Shown: positions 36,244 through 44,683 of the stretch, piece by piece | Layout: the number at the start of each line of letters is the position of its first letter | Position numbering within the stretch: position 1 is the first letter of the stretch | Origin: an uncultured Clostridium sp. | GTDB taxonomy: Bacteria; Bacillota; Clostridia; Clostridiales; Clostridiaceae | Assembly: GCF_910588715.1 (NCBI RefSeq) | Contig: NZ_CAJURG010000002.1 | Span: 326,020 to 390,019 of the forward strand | DNA: 64,000 nucleotides | Direction: 5' to 3' | The notes under the pieces: model-generated | The model's input: the letters and a program-made list of their open reading frames with translations, nothing else | Told to the model about the DNA's origin: nothing | Database searches by the model: none | Position numbers and translations under genes: made by a program

Positions 36244-37746
36244 TTAATTATTATAGAAAAGACTTTGAGATGCATATTCAGCATCGCAAGTTACATCAAT
36301 TCCAAGTTTTCTTAATGTTTGCTCATCACTTACAGATAATATTGTAGTTGAATGAGCTTGACAATTTTTAAGCATTGCTAACTTTTCCATTGCAACTTGT
36401 GCAGTTGGATTAGTTGCTGCTGAAATGCTTAATGCAATTAAAACTTCCTCACAATTTAATGATACCTTTTGATTTGATAATGTTTTATACTTTAAATCTA
36501 AAATAGGTTCTAAAATAACTGGAGAAATTAAATGAATATCATCTGCTATATTTGCTAAATGTTTTACTGAATTTAATAATGCTGCCGCTGCCGCATCTAA
36601 AAGTTCTGAACTTTTTCCTGTAAGAACAGTTCCATCATTTAATTCAATTGCAACTGCTGTAGAAATATTATTATTTTCTTCTTTTAATCTAGCTGCACGT
36701 TCTCTAGCTGGTATAACAACTTTTCTATCTTCTGGTTTTAAATTAACTTGTTCCATTATAAGTTTTGCGTGTTCAAATACTTCTTTGTCAACATAACCTT
36801 TTTTGTATTCACAACCAGTTTTAAAATATCTTCTTATTATTTCTTGCCTTGAAGCTTCCTTAACAACTTCATCATCAACTATACCAAATCCAACTCTATT
36901 AACACCCATATCCGTTGGTGATTTGTAAACAGATTCTTTTCCTGTAATTTTTTCTATTATTCTCTTAAGTACAGGGAATGTTTCTAAATCTCTATTATAG
37001 TTAACTGCTGTTTCTCCGTAAGCATCTAAATGAAAATAATCTATCATATTTACGTCTTTTAAATCAACTGTTGCAGCTTCATAAGCTATATTTAATGGAT
37101 GCTTTAATGGTACATTCCATACTGGAAATGTTTCAAATTTAGAATATCCAGCAACATTTCCTCTTTTATTTTCATGATATAATTGACTTAAACATGTAGC
37201 AAGCTTACCACTCCCTGGTCCCGGTGCAGTAACAACTACTATTGGCTTACTTGTTTCTATATATGGATTTTTTCCATATCCCTCTTCGCTAACTATAGTA
37301 TCAACATCAGTTGGATATCCCTTAGTAGCTCTATGTTTATAAACTTTTATTCCACGTCTTTCTAGCTTGTTTATGAAAACAGTAGTCGAAGGTTGATCAT
37401 TATATCTAGTTATTACAACTGAATTAACCTCTAGATCATAACTTCTTAAATCATCAATAAGTCTTAAAACATCCATATCGTAAGTGATTCCGAAGTCACC
37501 TCTTATTTTATTTCTTTCTATGTCTCCTGCATAAACACAAATAACTACTTCTACATTTTCTTTTAATTTATGTAATAATTTTATTTTCGCATTTTCATCA
37601 AATCCTGGTAAAACCCTTTTTGCATGTAAATCAAATAAAAGTTTTCCACCAAATTCTAAGTATAATTTGTCGTAGTTATTTACTCTTTCTAATATATACT
37701 TTGATTGCTCCTCTAAATACTTTTCATGATCAAATCCTATTTTCAT
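36244..37746 (-). CDS. DUF1846 (UPF0371) family protein
   Basis: The 500-residue cytosolic protein matches the UPF0371/DUF1846 family throughout: KIGFDHEKYLEEQS at the start, LYLEFGGKLLFD, a VVTAPGPGSGKLATCLSQLYHE segment (about 174-195) that resembles a nucleotide-binding loop, and GVNRVGFGI. The family is widespread in Firmicutes and has known structures, but I know of no established function. The start is the ATG at 37746 after AGGAGTGG. It is monocistronic. Confidence 0.9.
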   Translation of the reverse strand: MKIGFDHEKYLEEQSKYILERVNNYDKLYLEFGGKLLFDLHAKRVLPGFDENAKIKLLHKLKENVEVVICVYAGDIERNKIRGDFGITYDMDVLRLIDDLRSYDLEVNSVVITRYNDQPSTTVFINKLERRGIKVYKHRATKGYPTDVDTIVSEEGYGKNPYIETSKPIVVVTAPGPGSGKLATCLSQLYHENKRGNVAGYSKFETFPVWNVPLKHPLNIAYEAATVDLKDVNMIDYFHLDAYGETAVNYNRDLETFPVLKRIIEKITGKESVYKSPTDMGVNRVGFGIVDDEVVKEASRQEIIRRYFKTGCEYKKGYVDKEVFEHAKLIMEQVNLKPEDRKVVIPARERAARLKEENNNISTAVAIELNDGTVLTGKSSELLDAAAAALLNSVKHLANIADDIHLISPVILEPILDLKYKTLSNQKVSLNCEEVLIALSISAATNPTAQVAMEKLAMLKNCQAHSTTILSVSDEQTLRKLGIDVTCDAEYASQSLFYNN

Positions 37747-37782
37747 ATGTCCACTCCTAATTTTATAGTTTTTTTTTAGCAT

Positions 37783-38009
37783 AATATATTCCTAATTTAG
37801 AGGAAATAATTATGCTAATTGCAACTATTAATAGAAAATTACTAAATTTTTCTTATTAATTAGGCACAAAATATATAATATTATTACACAAAAATTTAAT
37901 AAAGTAAACTACAAAATCCCAAATTAATTATATTCAAAATATTTATATTTTATAATATTTATATATAAATTTTTTATAAAATGCATATTTATTTTTTGCA
38001 TTTAAAATA
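37783..38009. other. AT-rich gap between DUF1846 and the riboswitch
   Basis: Divergent promoter DNA, nearly all A+T. I see no coding frame or repeat. Confidence 0.4.
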
Positions 38010-38039
38010 TTGACATGAATTCAAGTATAATGTTAGAAT
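38010..38039 (+). promoter_or_regulatory. Promoter ahead of the c-di-GMP-II riboswitch
   Basis: TTGACA (38010-38015) and TAGAAT (38034-38039) are 18 bp apart. A TATAAT at 38026-38031 is an alternative -10 without a well-placed -35. Either gives a transcript starting just before the aptamer. Confidence 0.55.
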
Positions 38040-38045
38040 AATTCC

Positions 38046-38120
38046 CATCAAGGCACTGAGAAGTATATTCTATATTTGGGTACCTGGAATATATGGAGTT
38101 ATTGGTACAACCGACTGATT
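38046..38120 (+). promoter_or_regulatory. Class II cyclic-di-GMP riboswitch
   Basis: The segment ends in the conserved GGTACAACCGAC (38104-38115). The GTACC at 38080-38084 (within TTGGGTACC) pairs with GGTAC at 38104-38108. This matches the clostridial c-di-GMP-II aptamer core, where UUGGGCACUU pairs with AGUGC followed by AACCGACC. The AACCGAC strand is also the 5' arm of the following terminator, so ligand binding should prevent termination. The gene downstream is a GGDEF-EAL protein. The start of the aptamer and its P1 helix are not resolved by eye. Confidence 0.78.
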
Positions 38121-38140
38121 TTAATCAGTCGGTTTTTTTT
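38109..38140 (+). terminator. Riboswitch-controlled terminator
   Basis: AACCGACTGA and TCAGTCGGTT form the stem, followed by eight T residues. The 5' arm overlaps the conserved end of the c-di-GMP-II aptamer, as expected of an expression platform. Confidence 0.88.
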
Positions 38141-38169
38141 ATGAAAAGCATTAATAATAGGAGGTAATT

Positions 38170-38217
38170 ATGTTGTCTATAATTTTATTAAAAATATTCT
38201 TTAATTTTAATATATAA
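38170..38217 (+). CDS. 15-residue leader ORF between riboswitch and GGDEF-EAL gene
   Basis: AGGAGG at 38160-38165 and an ATG at 38170 open a short frame encoding MLSIILLKIFFNFNI, which stops at 38217. The ribosome binding site is better than that of many genes here. It may be a translated leader peptide or a remnant. The peptide is very hydrophobic (Ile, Leu, Phe). Function is unknown. Confidence 0.4.
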   Translation: MLSIILLKIFFNFNI

Positions 38218-38300
38218 ACTTTGAATAAAGCAATTTTTATTAACTTAATTAAATTAAAATATTTATTAAGATTAGTTATTTATTTTAGGAGGAGATATTA

Positions 38301-38522
38301 TTGAAAGATAGATTTCAAATCAATAGAAAATTAGTTGCTATAGCCATTATTTTTATGCTTATATTTATAATAGCAAGTACAGGATTAATAAATATTATTT
38401 TAGATAATGATGTTAAATTAACCAGTGATGTTCATTTTAAGCAATCTACCATTCAACTTGAAAAAGATATAAGTCTTCTAAGGTCAACAACTGAAAAATA
38501 TCTAAAAATGATAAAATCATAG
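38301..38522 (+). CDS. N-terminal fragment of a Cache-GGDEF-EAL protein (frameshifted)
   Basis: The TTG start at 38301 has AGGAGG eight bases upstream and encodes 73 residues. They comprise a first transmembrane helix (about 11-33, VAIAIIFMLIFIIASTGLINII) and the start of a periplasmic-side helix (DVHFKQSTIQLEKDISLLRSTTEKYLK). The frame then stops at 38520-38522. In the next frame the sequence continues without a stop (KNDKIIEIFTNNPSF...) into the protein at 38582. One extra A in the A5 run at 38504-38508 would restore a single gene of about 760 residues. It is therefore half of a broken or slippage-expressed gene. Confidence 0.8.
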   Translation: MKDRFQINRKLVAIAIIFMLIFIIASTGLINIILDNDVKLTSDVHFKQSTIQLEKDISLLRSTTEKYLKMIKS

Positions 38523-38581
38523 AAATTTTTACCAATAATCCATCTTTTGATCAATTAGATAATGAAGAAAAATCTATTATA

Positions 38582-40582
38582 ATGGAACAAATTAACTTAT
38601 ATGAACAAAATTTAGAATCATCAAGCTTTGTAGATACAGTTAATATAATAAATATACACGGAAATTATTTATTTTCTAAAGGAACTACCTATGATAACTT
38701 TAAATTAGATGATAGACCATGGTTTAAACAAGAATATTTTAAATTAAACAAAGATAGTTTTATAACAGAAATTCATAAAGATTTTATAACAGGCAAAGAT
38801 ACCATATCTATTGTTTCTTTTATTTATACAAAAGATAATAAAGAATTAATAGGTGCTACTATATTAAATTTATTAGTAGATGATTTATTAAATACATTAG
38901 AATCAAACTTCCATATTGGAAATTTAAAAGCTATTATAATTAAAAATGAAAACATAGATAATTTCTTAAAAAATAATATTGATAGTAATAAATTTTATGT
39001 TAAATATGCTAATAATATATTATCTAACAAAAACGGAATTTTATTTTTATTTAATAAAAATTCCATTAAAAATGACTCTTTTATAAGACCAATTTTAATT
39101 ACTACTAAAATAATAGTAATTTTAGTAGGAGTAATTATATCTATTAGTTTAATAATTAGCGTTAAATTTGCTTTTAAGCCCGCATTACAATCAATAGATA
39201 AATTAAAAAAATTAATGAATAAATTAAGTACTCCTGATGATAAAATTGCTTTAGATAATATGGATGAATTTACACAGTTAGAAGTTATATCATCTGGACT
39301 TGGAAAATCCTTTGATGACAAAATTCAATCTCTTATTTATCACGATTCTTTAACAGGACTACCTAATAGAAAAAAGCTAAATTTAATTTGCAAAGAATTA
39401 ATAGAAAAAAATAAAGAATTTGCATTAATATTCATTGATCTAAATAAATTTAAAAAAGTAAATGATATTTTTGGTCATTCTGTAGGAGACAAATTATTAA
39501 TCACTTTTAGTACTATTTTAAGAGAAACATTAAAAGAAAAAGGAGAATTAATAAGATATTCAGGTGATGAATTTATAATTGTTTATAAAGAATTTTTAGA
39601 AGATAAAAACTTTATAGAATATTATAAAAACGAAATAATTTCCAAATTTATAAATCCTATAGAAATTCAAAAAGATATAAAAATAAACATTGAGTTTTCA
39701 AGTGGAATAGCTGTATATCCAAGAGATGGAGATAACATTGATGATTTAATAGATAAAAGTGATTTTATGATGTATACAAGTAAAAATACTAATGCACCTT
39801 ATGAATTACTATTTTTTAACGATAATATCTATAAAAATATGATATACATAGAAACATTAAAAAACGAATTAAAATACTCTATAGAAAAAAATGAAATTAT
39901 TATAAAATATCAACCTATATTTGATGTTAATAAATCTATTGTAAAAGCAGAAGCATTAATAAGATGGAATAGCAAAACACTAGGTATGATAAGACCAGAT
40001 AACTTTATTAATTATGCAGAAGAAACTAGAGAAATTATTCCTATTGGATATTGGATTATTGAAAATGTATGCGATTTTATTAATAAAAATAAAATTCAAA
40101 TATCTATTGGAATTAATATATCTCCAATTCAACTATTAGAGGCTGATTTTGTAGAAAAAACTATAGATATTTTAAATAAATATAATATAGATACAAATAA
40201 AGTTTATTTTGAAATAACAGAATCTGTCCTTCTTGAAGATAATAAAATAGTAAAAGATAATATTTTAAATTTACGTAAAATTGGAATTGCTATAGCCTTA
40301 GATGATTTTGGAACAGGATACGCTTCTTTTAGTTATCTAAAAAAATACAAACTTGATATTTTAAAGATAGATAAACTATTTATAGATAATGAATCTGATA
40401 ACGAATTCGCAATTGTTGGTTATATAAAGAGAATTTCAAATTTATTAAATATGAAGGTCATAATTGAAGGTGTAGAAACTGAAAAACAGTTTAACGAACT
40501 TAAAAATATAGGATGTAATTTCTTTCAAGGATACTATTTATCAAAAGTTATAGACAAAGAGGATTTATTAAAATTACTATAA
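38582..40582 (+). CDS. Diguanylate cyclase/phosphodiesterase (Cache-TM-GGDEF-EAL), frameshifted at its N-terminus
   Basis: The 666 residues from the first ATG in this frame hold a Cache sensor remainder (about 1-165, with DDRPWFKQ), a helix (about 171-195), a GGDEF domain (about 240-405) and an EAL domain (about 425-660). The cyclase site reads SGDEF (327-331) in place of GGDEF, with no upstream RxxD inhibitory site. The EAL domain keeps EALIRW (Glu457), INIS, EITES, DDFGTGYAS, KIDK and EGVE, so phosphodiesterase activity is likely. The true start is at 38301 in another frame. The ATG at 38582 has no ribosome binding site. A c-di-GMP-II riboswitch lies upstream, giving feedback. Confidence 0.85.
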   Translation: MEQINLYEQNLESSSFVDTVNIINIHGNYLFSKGTTYDNFKLDDRPWFKQEYFKLNKDSFITEIHKDFITGKDTISIVSFIYTKDNKELIGATILNLLVDDLLNTLESNFHIGNLKAIIIKNENIDNFLKNNIDSNKFYVKYANNILSNKNGILFLFNKNSIKNDSFIRPILITTKIIVILVGVIISISLIISVKFAFKPALQSIDKLKKLMNKLSTPDDKIALDNMDEFTQLEVISSGLGKSFDDKIQSLIYHDSLTGLPNRKKLNLICKELIEKNKEFALIFIDLNKFKKVNDIFGHSVGDKLLITFSTILRETLKEKGELIRYSGDEFIIVYKEFLEDKNFIEYYKNEIISKFINPIEIQKDIKINIEFSSGIAVYPRDGDNIDDLIDKSDFMMYTSKNTNAPYELLFFNDNIYKNMIYIETLKNELKYSIEKNEIIIKYQPIFDVNKSIVKAEALIRWNSKTLGMIRPDNFINYAEETREIIPIGYWIIENVCDFINKNKIQISIGINISPIQLLEADFVEKTIDILNKYNIDTNKVYFEITESVLLEDNKIVKDNILNLRKIGIAIALDDFGTGYASFSYLKKYKLDILKIDKLFIDNESDNEFAIVGYIKRISNLLNMKVIIEGVETEKQFNELKNIGCNFFQGYYLSKVIDKEDLLKLL

Positions 40583-40627
40583 AATATACTATAATTATAT
40601 AGTTAGTAATATAATTAAGGAGTTTAT

Positions 40628-41374
40628 ATGGCAATTAGTTTTAAAAAATTTAAAAGAGTTTTATTTTGTGCACTAATATTTATTTTAGTATGGACCTTAG
40701 GACTTTACATTTCTCAAAAAATTAGGGTTTTTGGCATAAAATCTACAGAATTAATAAATCCTAAAGCTCAAACATTTGAAGAAATAATGAATATTTCTAA
40801 TGAAATAACTCTTGAAAAAAAGATTTTCTCCTTTAAAAAACATTACTATATCCTTAGTGATGGAGTTTTAGTTGGTGAGGTTACAGGAAAGTTATTTCCA
40901 ATATTCGGTGATACCTTAAAACTAAAAGACATTAATGGAAATCTTATAAAAAAGGAAAATCAAATTAAAAGACTTGGATTAACTCAAGTTAAACTATTTA
41001 ATATATCTATAAACAGATTAGCACAAGTTAAAGATTCAAATGGAAACATAACTGGCTATATAGGTGAACAAAAACTTAAAGACTTTTGGCGATTAAAAAG
41101 AGTTGAACATTTTTATGATTCAAATTATAAAAAACTAGGTAAAGGAATTCCAGATTCAATAATTTTTTGTAGAAACTATAAAATTTTTGATAATGATAAT
41201 AATATTGATTATATTATTGATGGAAACATTTTTAGCCTAACTCATAAATACAAAATCATTATTAATGATTCAACCGACATAGATGTTGAAGATGCTATAT
41301 TTTATACAATAATTGAAAATTCTATTAGAACTGAAAAACTTAAAGAATCTAAATCAAATAAAAATAAAAAATAA
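40628..41374 (+). CDS. Membrane-anchored protein with LURP-one/tubby-like domain
   Basis: The 248-residue protein has one N-terminal helix (about 11-29) and then a beta-rich domain. That domain has KKHYYILSDGVLVGEVTGKLFPIFGDTLKLKDINGNLI followed by Ser/Asn-rich strands and KYKIIINDSTDIDVEDAIFYTIIENSI near the end. Alternating strands of the type Y.I....G..V...... lf...d...i.D..G..i are those of LURP-one-related proteins (YxjI). The assignment is by eye and moderate. It is co-directional with the GGDEF-EAL gene 45 bp upstream (AAGGAG before the ATG) and so may also be riboswitch-controlled. Confidence 0.6.
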   Translation: MAISFKKFKRVLFCALIFILVWTLGLYISQKIRVFGIKSTELINPKAQTFEEIMNISNEITLEKKIFSFKKHYYILSDGVLVGEVTGKLFPIFGDTLKLKDINGNLIKKENQIKRLGLTQVKLFNISINRLAQVKDSNGNITGYIGEQKLKDFWRLKRVEHFYDSNYKKLGKGIPDSIIFCRNYKIFDNDNNIDYIIDGNIFSLTHKYKIIINDSTDIDVEDAIFYTIIENSIRTEKLKESKSNKNKK

Positions 41375-41375
41375 A

Positions 41376-41400
41376 AAGTGGATAAATATCCACTCTTTAT
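41376..41400. terminator. Bidirectional terminator between convergent genes
   Basis: AGTGGATA / TATCCACT form an 8-bp stem flanked by A- and T-runs. It ends the LURP-one-like gene and the convergent CoA-disulfide reductase gene. Confidence 0.85.
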
Positions 41401-41403
41401 TTT

Positions 41404-42738
41404 TTATTTAGAAACATTACCAGCAACATTTAATACATCCCAAGTTCTTGAAAACGGAGGTGAATAACAAAGGTCTAACATTCCTAATTGATCTGTAGTC
41501 ATCTTAGCATAAATACATGCAGCTAAAACATTGCATCTTTGAACTGCATCTTTATATCCAGCAACTTGCCCTCCATATATAACCTTAGTGTGTGCATCAT
41601 AAATAAGCTTAACATAAATTCTTTCCCTACCAGGATAATAACTAGTTTGATTCATATCAGTTATAAACTTAGTTTTATACTCAAATCCTAAATCCTTAAC
41701 TTCCTTTTCAGACAATCCAGTTCTAGCTGCTTCCATGTCCATAACTTTAATGCAACTTGATGCCATAGAACCTTGAAACGAATTATTTTTTCCTGCTAAA
41801 TTTTCTCCAACTATTCTTCCAAGCTTATTAGCTCCAGTTGCAAGAGGAACATAACTTTCTTTTCCTGTAATTAAATTATTTATAGTAGCACAATCACCAG
41901 CTGCATATACATCTTCTACTGATGTTCTTCCATAGCTATCTACTACTATTGCTCCATTTCTAATCATTTTTATATAATCAGCTTTTAAGAAATCAGTATT
42001 TGGTCTTACCCCTGTTGCAAGTATAACTATATCTGCTTCAATTTCTCTCTTATCAGTTTTAACCTTAGAAACCTTTTCTTCCCCTATAAGTTCAACAACA
42101 GTTTCTGATAATAAAAGATTAACTCCTTTATCTCTTAATTCTTCTTCTAAAATATCAGTAATATCCTTGTCAAATACCTCTTCAAGAACTCTATCTTGAA
42201 GTTGAATAACAGTTACTTCTTTTCCCATATGTTTAGCAGCTTCAACAGCTTCAAGACCTATAAATCCAGCTCCTATAATAGTAACTCTTTTATATTCATC
42301 TATCGCCATTAATTCTTTTAACTTATTACCATCATCCATTGATTTTAATGTAACTACATTTTTTAAATCAATATTTTTTATTGGTGGAATTATTGCCCTA
42401 GCACCACTAGCTATCATTAGCTTATCATAAGAATCTTCTAATATTTCATTTGTAACAATATTTTTAACTTTTATTTTTTTATTTAAAAAATCTACATCTA
42501 TTACTTCATGTTTTGTATATATTTCTACTCCTGATTCTCTAAACTCTTCTGGAGTTCTTGCTATCATTTCTCGTGAATCATCAAAAAATCCTCCAACATA
42601 ATAAGGCAATCCACATGCACCAAAAGATACAATATCACCTTTCTCATATACTATAACTTCATCTTTAGGCGATAGCCTTTTAAATTTAGCTGCTGCACTC
42701 ATTCCTGCAGCTACTCCACCAATGATTATAACCTTCAT
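41404..42738 (-). CDS. cdr: CoA-disulfide reductase / NADH oxidase family flavoprotein
   Basis: The 444-residue enzyme has the FAD-binding GGVAAGMSAAAK at the N-terminus and SFGACGLPYY with the single redox Cys42, the mark of CoA-disulfide reductases, NADH oxidases and persulfide reductases. It also has the NAD-binding GAGFIGLEAVEA near 157, ATGVRPNT, and YAAGDCA (FAD). It is monomer-length, without an added rhodanese domain. Such enzymes keep low-molecular thiols reduced or remove oxygen and polysulfide. The exact substrate cannot be set by sequence alone. AGGAGG lies upstream of the ATG. Confidence 0.88.
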   Translation of the reverse strand: MKVIIIGGVAAGMSAAAKFKRLSPKDEVIVYEKGDIVSFGACGLPYYVGGFFDDSREMIARTPEEFRESGVEIYTKHEVIDVDFLNKKIKVKNIVTNEILEDSYDKLMIASGARAIIPPIKNIDLKNVVTLKSMDDGNKLKELMAIDEYKRVTIIGAGFIGLEAVEAAKHMGKEVTVIQLQDRVLEEVFDKDITDILEEELRDKGVNLLLSETVVELIGEEKVSKVKTDKREIEADIVILATGVRPNTDFLKADYIKMIRNGAIVVDSYGRTSVEDVYAAGDCATINNLITGKESYVPLATGANKLGRIVGENLAGKNNSFQGSMASSCIKVMDMEAARTGLSEKEVKDLGFEYKTKFITDMNQTSYYPGRERIYVKLIYDAHTKVIYGGQVAGYKDAVQRCNVLAACIYAKMTTDQLGMLDLCYSPPFSRTWDVLNVAGNVSK

Positions 42739-42904
42739 TTTAAATGCCTCCTATATAATTAAAATTTATTTATACCTTATTATTTAAACTATCTAGAAAT
42801 AAAATAAAGTACTTATTAAATAATATTTATTATTATTATAAATGAAATTTTAAAAAATTAATAAACTAAATTTATTTTTTTAAATCATAACTTATCTTTA
42901 TAAA

Positions 42905-43018
42905 AAATAAAAAGATTAAGAAATATTTCTATAATATCTCTTAATCTTTTATCCATGCTTATATAATAAAACTGCATGCTTTCTCTGGAAACAGAAACCT
43001 TAGATACTAACCCCTATA
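42905..43018 (-). ncRNA. Candidate intergenic small RNA with own promoter and terminator
   Basis: Minus-strand TTGGAT (43048-43053) and a perfect TATAAT (43026-43031) are 16 bp apart and predict a start near 43018. The transcript would begin with AGGGGTTAG, then form a hairpin TTTCTG-TTTC-CAGAGAAA and a GCATG..GCATG repeat. It would end at a strong terminator (stem 42910-42920 / 42940-42950, then TTATTTTTT). No coding frame is present. It lies between the LiaF-like and CoA-disulfide reductase genes. The terminator may alternatively serve only the upstream LiaF-like mRNA. The remaining bases of this 356-base gap are featureless. Confidence 0.5.
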
Positions 43019-43094
43019 AAAATAAATTATATTTTAATTCTATTTATATCCAAACATAACTTATAATTTAAAATATATTTCTAATTAATTCATA

Positions 43095-43802
43095 TTATTT
43101 AATTTCTATTCCACCTAATACCACAGTATATTTAATTCTAACCTTAGGACCTGAAGTGGCATTTCTATTAACCTTATGCTCAAATCCTCCTAATACAGGA
43201 ACCCCCGATATTATTTCAACTCTTACATCATTAGGAAGAAATACATCTATTCCTCCTAAAATCGTAGTTAATTCTAAAACTATATCTTCAGTTATTTTAG
43301 CCTCTCTTAAATCTATTGATAAACCACCTAATATAGCTTCCGCAGTTAACCCTTTTAAATCTACAGAATTATTTACATAATCTCCACCACCTAAAATGGC
43401 TGTATACCTTGGATACTGTGTTGAATCATATTTATATGATTTACTTTTACTATATTCACTACCTTCAACACTTCTCTTATTTCCATCTCTAAAAAATGAT
43501 GCAATTATAGATATACCAACTGCAACTAATGCTATCGGAAAAATAAGTCTCCATACAACACCATCATCTATTATATCTAAACAATCAAATAAAAGTATTA
43601 ATCCTATTACTATTAAAGCACCTGATCCTAAGTTAAATCCATATCTAAGCATAGATACTAATCCCGGAATAATTAAAAACAATGTCCACCAACCTGGAAA
43701 AAATAAATTTACATCCCAAACATTAAGAGCATTTCCTGCAAACACAATTCCTACACCAATAAATACTAGTCCCCAAATAAGTGCTGAATAATCTTTTTTC
43801 AT
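43095..43802 (-). CDS. LiaF-like membrane protein
   Basis: The 235-residue protein has four hydrophobic N-terminal segments (residues about 8-28, 34-50, 55-72, 82-102) of the DUF5668/LiaI type. Its C-terminal soluble beta-helix domain has YTAILGGGDY, EAILGGLSIDLREA, TTILGGIDVFLPN and VPVLGGFEHK. These repeating ILGG strands are the LiaF C-terminal (cell-wall-active antibiotics response) domain. LiaF proteins restrain envelope-stress two-component systems, but no liaRS genes are adjacent. The ATG follows AGGGGGT. Confidence 0.85.
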   Translation of the reverse strand: MKKDYSALIWGLVFIGVGIVFAGNALNVWDVNLFFPGWWTLFLIIPGLVSMLRYGFNLGSGALIVIGLILLFDCLDIIDDGVVWRLIFPIALVAVGISIIASFFRDGNKRSVEGSEYSKSKSYKYDSTQYPRYTAILGGGDYVNNSVDLKGLTAEAILGGLSIDLREAKITEDIVLELTTILGGIDVFLPNDVRVEIISGVPVLGGFEHKVNRNATSGPKVRIKYTVVLGGIEIK

Positions 43803-43889
43803 TGCTTACCCCCTAAAAATATATAATTATAATTACAATTGAATTATAACACACAACATATCATTTAACTATATTTGGAAATTATTAAA

Positions 43890-44570
43890 TTAAAATATCT
43901 GAAAAATTGCTGGTAAAAATATAGCAGGAAGTAAATTTGCTATTTTTATTTTTGTTATACCAAGCATATTAAAAGCGAGTCCAATTATAAGTAATCCACC
44001 TACTGCACTCATATTAGTAATTACATAATCACTTAGTACTCCAGACAAAAATCCTGCACCAATTGTTATAAGTCCTTGATAAACAAATACAGTAATTGCA
44101 GAAAATATTACACCTATTCCTAATGAAGATGTAAAAATAATAGATGATACTAAATCCAAAACAGACTTTGTAAATAATGTATCATGATTTCCTTTTAATC
44201 CACTTTCTAATGCTCCTACTATAGTCATTGCCCCTACACAAAATAAAAGACTAGATGTTATAAAACCTTCCGCTATAGAAATATTATTTTCTTTTTTATT
44301 ATTAAACTTGCTTTCCAAATAATTTCCTAAATTATTTAATCCCTTATCAATATCTATAATTTCTCCAATCAATGCACCTACTGCTACTGATATTATCATT
44401 ATCAACGTATCTCCACCATTTAATGCTCCCGATATTCCTATATATAAGGTGCATAATGCAAGTCCATTCATTATTGTTGTGCTTATCTTTTCCGTTAATC
44501 TTCCTTTTACTATAAGTCCACATAAACATCCAACCATTACTGTTATTGAATTTACTATTGTTCCTAACAT
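43890..44570 (-). CDS. DUF554 family membrane protein (YdfK-like)
   Basis: The 226-residue polytopic protein opens with GTIVNSITVMVGCLCGLIVKGRL and contains GLALCTLYIGISGAL, VGALIGEIIDIDKGLNNLG, EGFITSSLLFCVGAMTIVGALESGL and a C-terminal LLPAIFLPAIFQ. This is the full pattern of the DUF554 transporter-like family. Function is not established. It is the last gene read in its direction before the divergent ZIP transporter. Confidence 0.88.
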   Translation of the reverse strand: MLGTIVNSITVMVGCLCGLIVKGRLTEKISTTIMNGLALCTLYIGISGALNGGDTLIMIISVAVGALIGEIIDIDKGLNNLGNYLESKFNNKKENNISIAEGFITSSLLFCVGAMTIVGALESGLKGNHDTLFTKSVLDLVSSIIFTSSLGIGVIFSAITVFVYQGLITIGAGFLSGVLSDYVITNMSAVGGLLIIGLAFNMLGITKIKIANLLPAIFLPAIFQIF

Positions 44571-44683
44571 AATTCACTCCCCTTATTATTTATAATTATA
44601 CTAACACTTAACAAATTTTATATTCTTTTTATTTCTAATTATTCATAAAATAATTTTGTAACAATAATATAGAGAGGTTAAAA

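Noticed and set aside
43396..43791. Open frame of 131 codons antisense to the LiaF-like gene
   Set aside because: Fully contained in a recognised gene on the other strand; no start signal.
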